Source of the DNA: Desulfosporosinus sp.
Lineage (GTDB): Bacteria > Bacillota > Desulfitobacteriia > Desulfitobacteriales > Desulfitobacteriaceae
DNA length: 6,730 nt
Assembly: GCA_003132105.1 (NCBI GenBank)
Contig: PKWS01000309.1
Location: 1-6,730, forward strand
Reading direction: 5' to 3'
The notes below the pieces were generated by a model. That model was not told the origin of the DNA, did not search any database, and was given only the letters and a program-made list of their open reading frames with translations. The translations under genes and the position numbers were made by a program. This document shows, in pieces, positions 5,231-6,730 of the stretch. Each line of letters begins with the position of its first letter. Position 1 is the stretch's first letter.

Positions 5231-6730
5231 ATGCAAACAGAAACGATCGATTTGAATCACGTACGGACCTATACCGATGGCCGACTTCAACTCTTTGTTG
5301 GATTGTGTGAAAAGATAGGCTTACCACAAATCATCAATAAGCATATGCAAAAAGCAACCGGACGCCCTATGGACATTTCTCCTAGTATTGAAGCCATGAT
5401 TTTAATGGCACCGATGGCGGAAGAAGGATACAAACCCTTATATCAATTGAATGAGTACTATCAAACCAAGGATCTTGAGGGTATTTTTCACGCTCCCGTG
5501 GAATTGGAACAAATAAGAGACGACCGCTTTAGCTATTTCCTGGATGTCTTCTACGAGGCAGGATGTCGCAAAATCTTTTCAGAGATCTGTGCCAACGCTT
5601 TGCTGACCTATGGGATACAAATCAAGAACATCAACTATGACACCACCTCCTTCATCATGTGGGGGAACTACGAAACGGCAGAAGGCAAGATCGGCGTTAT
5701 TTCCATCGATTTCGGCCATAGTAAAGCGAGACGGCCCGATAAAAAGCAGATTAAGATGGGTATTGGAACAGCCAACGGAACCATTGTCGATGCTAAAGTG
5801 CTCTCTGGAAATATGAGCGATAAGACCTACAACAAGGAAAACATCGATGACGTAGTGAAGCTTTTGGAGCAGCTTCAGGTCGATAAGACGACCTTTTATT
5901 ATATAGCCGACAGTGCTCTTTTTTCCGACGAGATCCTCACCAAAATGAAAGCAGTGAAGATGAACTTTATCACTCGGATGCCGGATAATATCAACGAAGC
6001 CAAGGTGTTGATTGAAAGAGGAGTCGGTGAATACGGCCAACAGGCAGCTTACCGGAATGCCCATAACAAGGATGTGGAATATGTTGTGGCGGAAAGCACT
6101 GGAGACTATAAAGGGCACACTTTGAAGTATGCTGTTGTCTATTCCACTGCGCTAGAACCCGCCAAGGTCAAGAGTACTGAGAGAAAGGTAAAAACTGAAC
6201 AAGCTCGTCTCGATCAAGAGATCAAGAAGTATCAAAAGCGCATCTTCGCCTGTTTGGACGATGCAACGCGAGAGATCGCGCTTCTACAGAATAAGCGACT
6301 TCTGAAGGCAAACTTTCACGGGATAACCATCGTGCCCAAGCTCGTGGAAAAAAAGAGGCCGGGTCGTCCGTCTCTGGACCCGTCAAAAAATCTGACGACG
6401 ACTGAATACCAGCTCTGTATTACCTACCAACGAGACGACGCTTTAATTCAAGAAAGGATCCGCAAGGAAAGTACGTTTGTTTTAGCGAGCAATGATCTTA
6501 ATCTTTCTGCGGAAGCCATGCTTTTAGAATATAAGACTCAAAGTAGCGTAGAAAAACGCTTTCAGCAATTAAAAAATCCCCATTTTGTCAATTCGCTTTA
6601 CCTAGATAAGCCGGAAAGAGTGGAAGCCTTGGCCTATCTCGTTCTTTTAACGATTATGATGCTCTCCGTGATGGAACAAGTGGTAAGGAAAGGCTTAAAA
6701 GAAGAGGATGAAACGGTTGTTGGTACCGGG
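5217..6730 (+). mobile_element. Insertion sequence of the IS1634 family, left part, running off the window
   Basis: An insertion sequence is inferred from the intact IS1634-type transposase frame starting at 5231. The left boundary given is the ribosome binding site (AGGGAGAG, 5216-5223), the minimum extent; the true terminus lies somewhere between 5066 and there. The right end, second terminal repeat and target duplication lie beyond base 6730. The element is codirectional with the acyl-CoA genes and inserted at most 165 bases after the last of them, so it does not interrupt a visible gene. Confidence 0.8.
5231..6730 (+). CDS. IS1634-family transposase (3' end outside window)
   Basis: A DDE transposase of the IS4-like superfamily, IS1634 family, which would catalyse transposition of its element. 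ATG at 5231 follows AGGGAGAG at 5216-5223, and the frame is open for all 500 codons to the window edge; related proteins are somewhat longer, so the C-terminus is missing. The N-terminal part (about 10-125) resembles the DUF4277 region of this family, with PLYQLNEYY and RDDRFSYFLDVFYEAG, a variant of the usual NDDR motif. The catalytic triad is visible: Asp137 in NYDTTSF, Asp227 in YYIADSALFSDE, Glu441 in SSVEKRFQQLK. FGHSKARRPDKKQIKMG is the family's GHSK..RPD motif, followed by VLSGNMSDKTYN. A charged helical stretch (about 310-365) and a KKRPGRP basic segment (about 374-380) fill the insertion between the second Asp and the Glu. With no stop or frameshift, it may be functional. Confidence 0.92.
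   Translation, partial: MQTETIDLNHVRTYTDGRLQLFVGLCEKIGLPQIINKHMQKATGRPMDISPSIEAMILMAPMAEEGYKPLYQLNEYYQTKDLEGIFHAPVELEQIRDDRFSYFLDVFYEAGCRKIFSEICANALLTYGIQIKNINYDTTSFIMWGNYETAEGKIGVISIDFGHSKARRPDKKQIKMGIGTANGTIVDAKVLSGNMSDKTYNKENIDDVVKLLEQLQVDKTTFYYIADSALFSDEILTKMKAVKMNFITRMPDNINEAKVLIERGVGEYGQQAAYRNAHNKDVEYVVAESTGDYKGHTLKYAVVYSTALEPAKVKSTERKVKTEQARLDQEIKKYQKRIFACLDDATREIALLQNKRLLKANFHGITIVPKLVEKKRPGRPSLDPSKNLTTTEYQLCITYQRDDALIQERIRKESTFVLASNDLNLSAEAMLLEYKTQSSVEKRFQQLKNPHFVNSLYLDKPERVEALAYLVLLTIMMLSVMEQVVRKGLKEEDETVVGTG

Noticed and set aside
5610..5816. 68-codon plus-strand frame
   Set aside because: It is in another frame within the transposase gene, has no ribosome binding site of note and shows no motif.
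5579..6118. 179-codon open frame on the minus strand
   Set aside because: It lies wholly inside the transposase frame, whose plus-strand product has recognisable IS1634 motifs and the DDE residues; the minus-strand product shows no family motif and is a shadow.

Overview
The window looks like a stretch of chromosome from a strictly anaerobic Gram-positive bacterium of the Clostridia, most plausibly the Desulfosporosinus/Desulfitobacterium (Peptococcaceae-like) neighbourhood. This is inferred from moderate GC content judged by eye, strong AGGAGG-type ribosome binding sites, a GTG start, beta-oxidation gene style and an IS1634-type transposase. No marker gene proves the taxon.

Bases 1-5065 are four codirectional genes for acyl-CoA metabolism: the 3' part of an acyl-CoA dehydrogenase (1-665), a complete thiolase (684-1877), a complete 389-residue acyl-CoA dehydrogenase (1990-3159) and a complete 605-residue acyl-CoA dehydrogenase of the long FadE5/DmdC-like type with a C-terminal extension (3248-5065). 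Catalytic residues are visible in all four. Gaps are 18, 112 and 88 bases, each ending in a good ribosome binding site, and no convincing terminator lies between the genes, so one operon is likely. Together they supply alpha,beta-dehydrogenation of one or more acyl-CoA substrates and thiolytic cleavage of a 3-ketoacyl-CoA. Enoyl-CoA hydratase, 3-hydroxyacyl-CoA dehydrogenase, CoA ligase/transferase and electron-transfer flavoprotein genes are not in the window and must be encoded elsewhere, possibly upstream.

Two of the gaps carry structure. The 112-base gap has a small hairpin followed by a possible 19-codon leader ORF whose last codons form the ribosome binding site of the next gene. The 88-base gap has a long imperfect hairpin (3178-3215) without a T-run.

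Bases 5066-5230 are AT-rich and noncoding. From 5231 to the window end runs an uninterrupted 500-codon reading frame for an IS1634-family (IS4-like DDE) transposase that continues past base 6730. It marks the left part of an insertion sequence just downstream of the acyl-CoA gene cluster and in the same orientation. I found no RNA genes, CRISPR array or obviously novel system; the window is mostly ordinary catabolic genes plus a mobile element.
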